The notes beneath the pieces are model-generated. The model was not told the DNA's origin and did not search any database. It saw only the letters and a list, made by a program, of their open reading frames with translations. From Nonomuraea zeae (GTDB lineage Bacteria; Actinomycetota; Actinomycetes; Streptosporangiales; Streptosporangiaceae), in contig NZ_VCKX01000001.1 in NCBI RefSeq assembly GCF_005889725.1, forward strand, positions 95,003 to 159,002: 64,000 bases of DNA, in the 5' to 3' direction. The position numbers were made by a program, and so were the translations under genes. Shown one piece after another: positions 63,003 through 64,000 of this stretch (positions are counted from its first letter, which is position 1; each line of letters opens with the position of its first letter).

Positions 63003-64000
63003 ATGCCGTTCAACGCAGTCGTCGCGGTCGCTCTGGCCGTCGGTCTGGTGACCGGAGCGCCCGCGCCGGTCGTCGATGATCTGGGCCCCGCCTCTTCGGT
63101 GACCTCGATCAGCGGGTCGGAGTTCGTCGGCGACAAGCTCTATGTGGCCACCGGCGGCATCAAGCCGACCAAGATCGGCGCCTACGACCCCGCCCAGCGC
63201 AAGGTCACCTCGATCACCGAGCTGCCCTCGGGCGACGGCGCGTGGGCGACCGCCGCCGTCGGCACCGACCTGTACGTGGGCACGTACACGCCCGGCGATC
63301 TCCACAAGGTCGACACCACGACCGGCACCGCGGTGAAGGTGGCCGACGTCAAGCCCGACAACTTCATCTGGTGCCTGGACGCCGCGAGCGACGGCAAGCT
63401 GTACGCGGGCACGTATCCGGGCGGCCGGGTGGTCGAGTACGACCCGGCCACCGGCAAGACGCGTGACTTCGGCCAGGCCGTCGCCGGAGAGCAGTACGTC
63501 CGGAGCATCGCGGTCGACGACACCACGATCTACGCGGGCGTCGGCGCCAAGGCGCACCTGATCGCCATCGACCGGGCCACCGGCGCCAAGCGCGAGATCC
63601 TCCCGCCCGAACTGGCCGACCGCACCTTCGTCGGCACGCTCGCCCTGGAGCAGGGACTGCTGGCCGCGGGACTGTCGGCGACCGGTGACATGATGCTCAT
63701 GGAGACTGCGGACCCCTCCACATACACGCTGGTCGACGCGCCCGGCGACTCCTACGTGACCGCCATCGGCATCGACGCGGCCAACAACGACGTCTACTTC
63801 GGCACCCGGCCCTCGGGCACGCTCTACCGCTACGACCGCGACACCGCCACGACGGAGAAGCTGGCCGTGCCGTACGACGGAGCGTCCTTCGGCCGGATCT
63901 TCCTGCGCGGCGGCAAGGTCGTCGGCGTGCTCACCAGCTCGGTCGTCGAATACGACCCGGCCACCAAGGAACTGACCGGTGTCGACCTCACCCAGGCCGG
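63003..64000 (+). CDS. Secreted beta-propeller-like protein, 3' end outside the window
   Basis: The frame is open from ATG 63003 to the window end (332 residues seen). A signal peptide-like start (AVVAVALAVGLVTGAPAP) is followed by repeated blade-like units: DKLYVATGG.KPTKIGAYDP, TDLYVGTYTPGDLHKVD, GKLYAGTYPGGRVVEYDPATG, NDVYFGTRPSGTLYRYD and VVEYDPATKEL. It is an extracellular propeller, perhaps with a further catalytic or binding domain beyond the edge. Function unknown. Confidence 0.82.
   Translation, partial: MPFNAVVAVALAVGLVTGAPAPVVDDLGPASSVTSISGSEFVGDKLYVATGGIKPTKIGAYDPAQRKVTSITELPSGDGAWATAAVGTDLYVGTYTPGDLHKVDTTTGTAVKVADVKPDNFIWCLDAASDGKLYAGTYPGGRVVEYDPATGKTRDFGQAVAGEQYVRSIAVDDTTIYAGVGAKAHLIAIDRATGAKREILPPELADRTFVGTLALEQGLLAAGLSATGDMMLMETADPSTYTLVDAPGDSYVTAIGIDAANNDVYFGTRPSGTLYRYDRDTATTEKLAVPYDGASFGRIFLRGGKVVGVLTSSVVEYDPATKELTGVDLTQA

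Overview
The window is GC-rich, densely packed DNA with frequent GTG starts, 4-nt ATGA/GTGA gene overlaps, Ser/Thr kinases and large NRPS genes. This points to a filamentous actinomycete. A Streptosporangiaceae/Nonomuraea-type genome is my guess from gene content, not from an rRNA or marker search. No tRNA, rRNA, CRISPR array or intact insertion sequence was seen.

Region 1 (1-13.3 kb) is the right-hand part of a nonribosomal peptide cluster. The + strand carries a C-A-PCP synthetase cut by the window edge, a C-A(Ser)-PCP-TE synthetase and an EntS-like exporter. Convergent to it, the - strand carries a free carrier protein, a synthetase with a decayed polyketide KS-AT region fused in front of C-A(Gly)-PCP, a type II thioesterase and a luciferase-like oxidoreductase. 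Both thioesterases have Cys where the nucleophile Ser is expected.

Region 2 (13.7-25.5 kb) holds small regulator/enzyme units: SDR with TetR, a flavin/PLP-oxidase fold protein, LysR with a four-gene catabolic operon (CnbZ-like, FAH family, threonine-dehydratase family, ACS-family MFS), quinone reductase with MarR, a GNAT-like protein, VOC and DUF6461. Several gene relics lie between them (FAD monooxygenase, LuxR, RseP).

Region 3 (25.6-32.9 kb) is a sugar or polyol operon: a ribose-type ABC importer with a two-subunit DhaK/DhaL kinase, facing a DeoR repressor.

Region 4 (33.3-41.7 kb) has a membrane-anchored M48-like pseudoprotease fused to a methyltransferase, a slipin beside it, a WYL regulator with a perfect operator facing a quinone-oxidoreductase/AlkZ-like pair, and a WD40 Ser/Thr kinase.

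Region 5 (42-58.8 kb) is devoted to amino acid or amide uptake and catabolism: two polar amino acid ABC systems (one with permease and ATPase fused), two amidohydrolases, an amidase, an Asp/Glu-racemase family protein, a D-amino-acid-oxidase family flavoprotein and MmgE/PrpD. Its regulators are LysR, a tandem Lrp and an unusual TetR with an IS1595-transposase-like N-terminus. The mix suggests use of D- or N-acylated amino acids.

Region 6 (58.8-64 kb) has an ArsR/MFS pair with a perfect inverted-repeat operator, a DUF4328 Ser/Thr kinase, an IS21 istB relic, and the start of a secreted beta-propeller protein that runs off the window.
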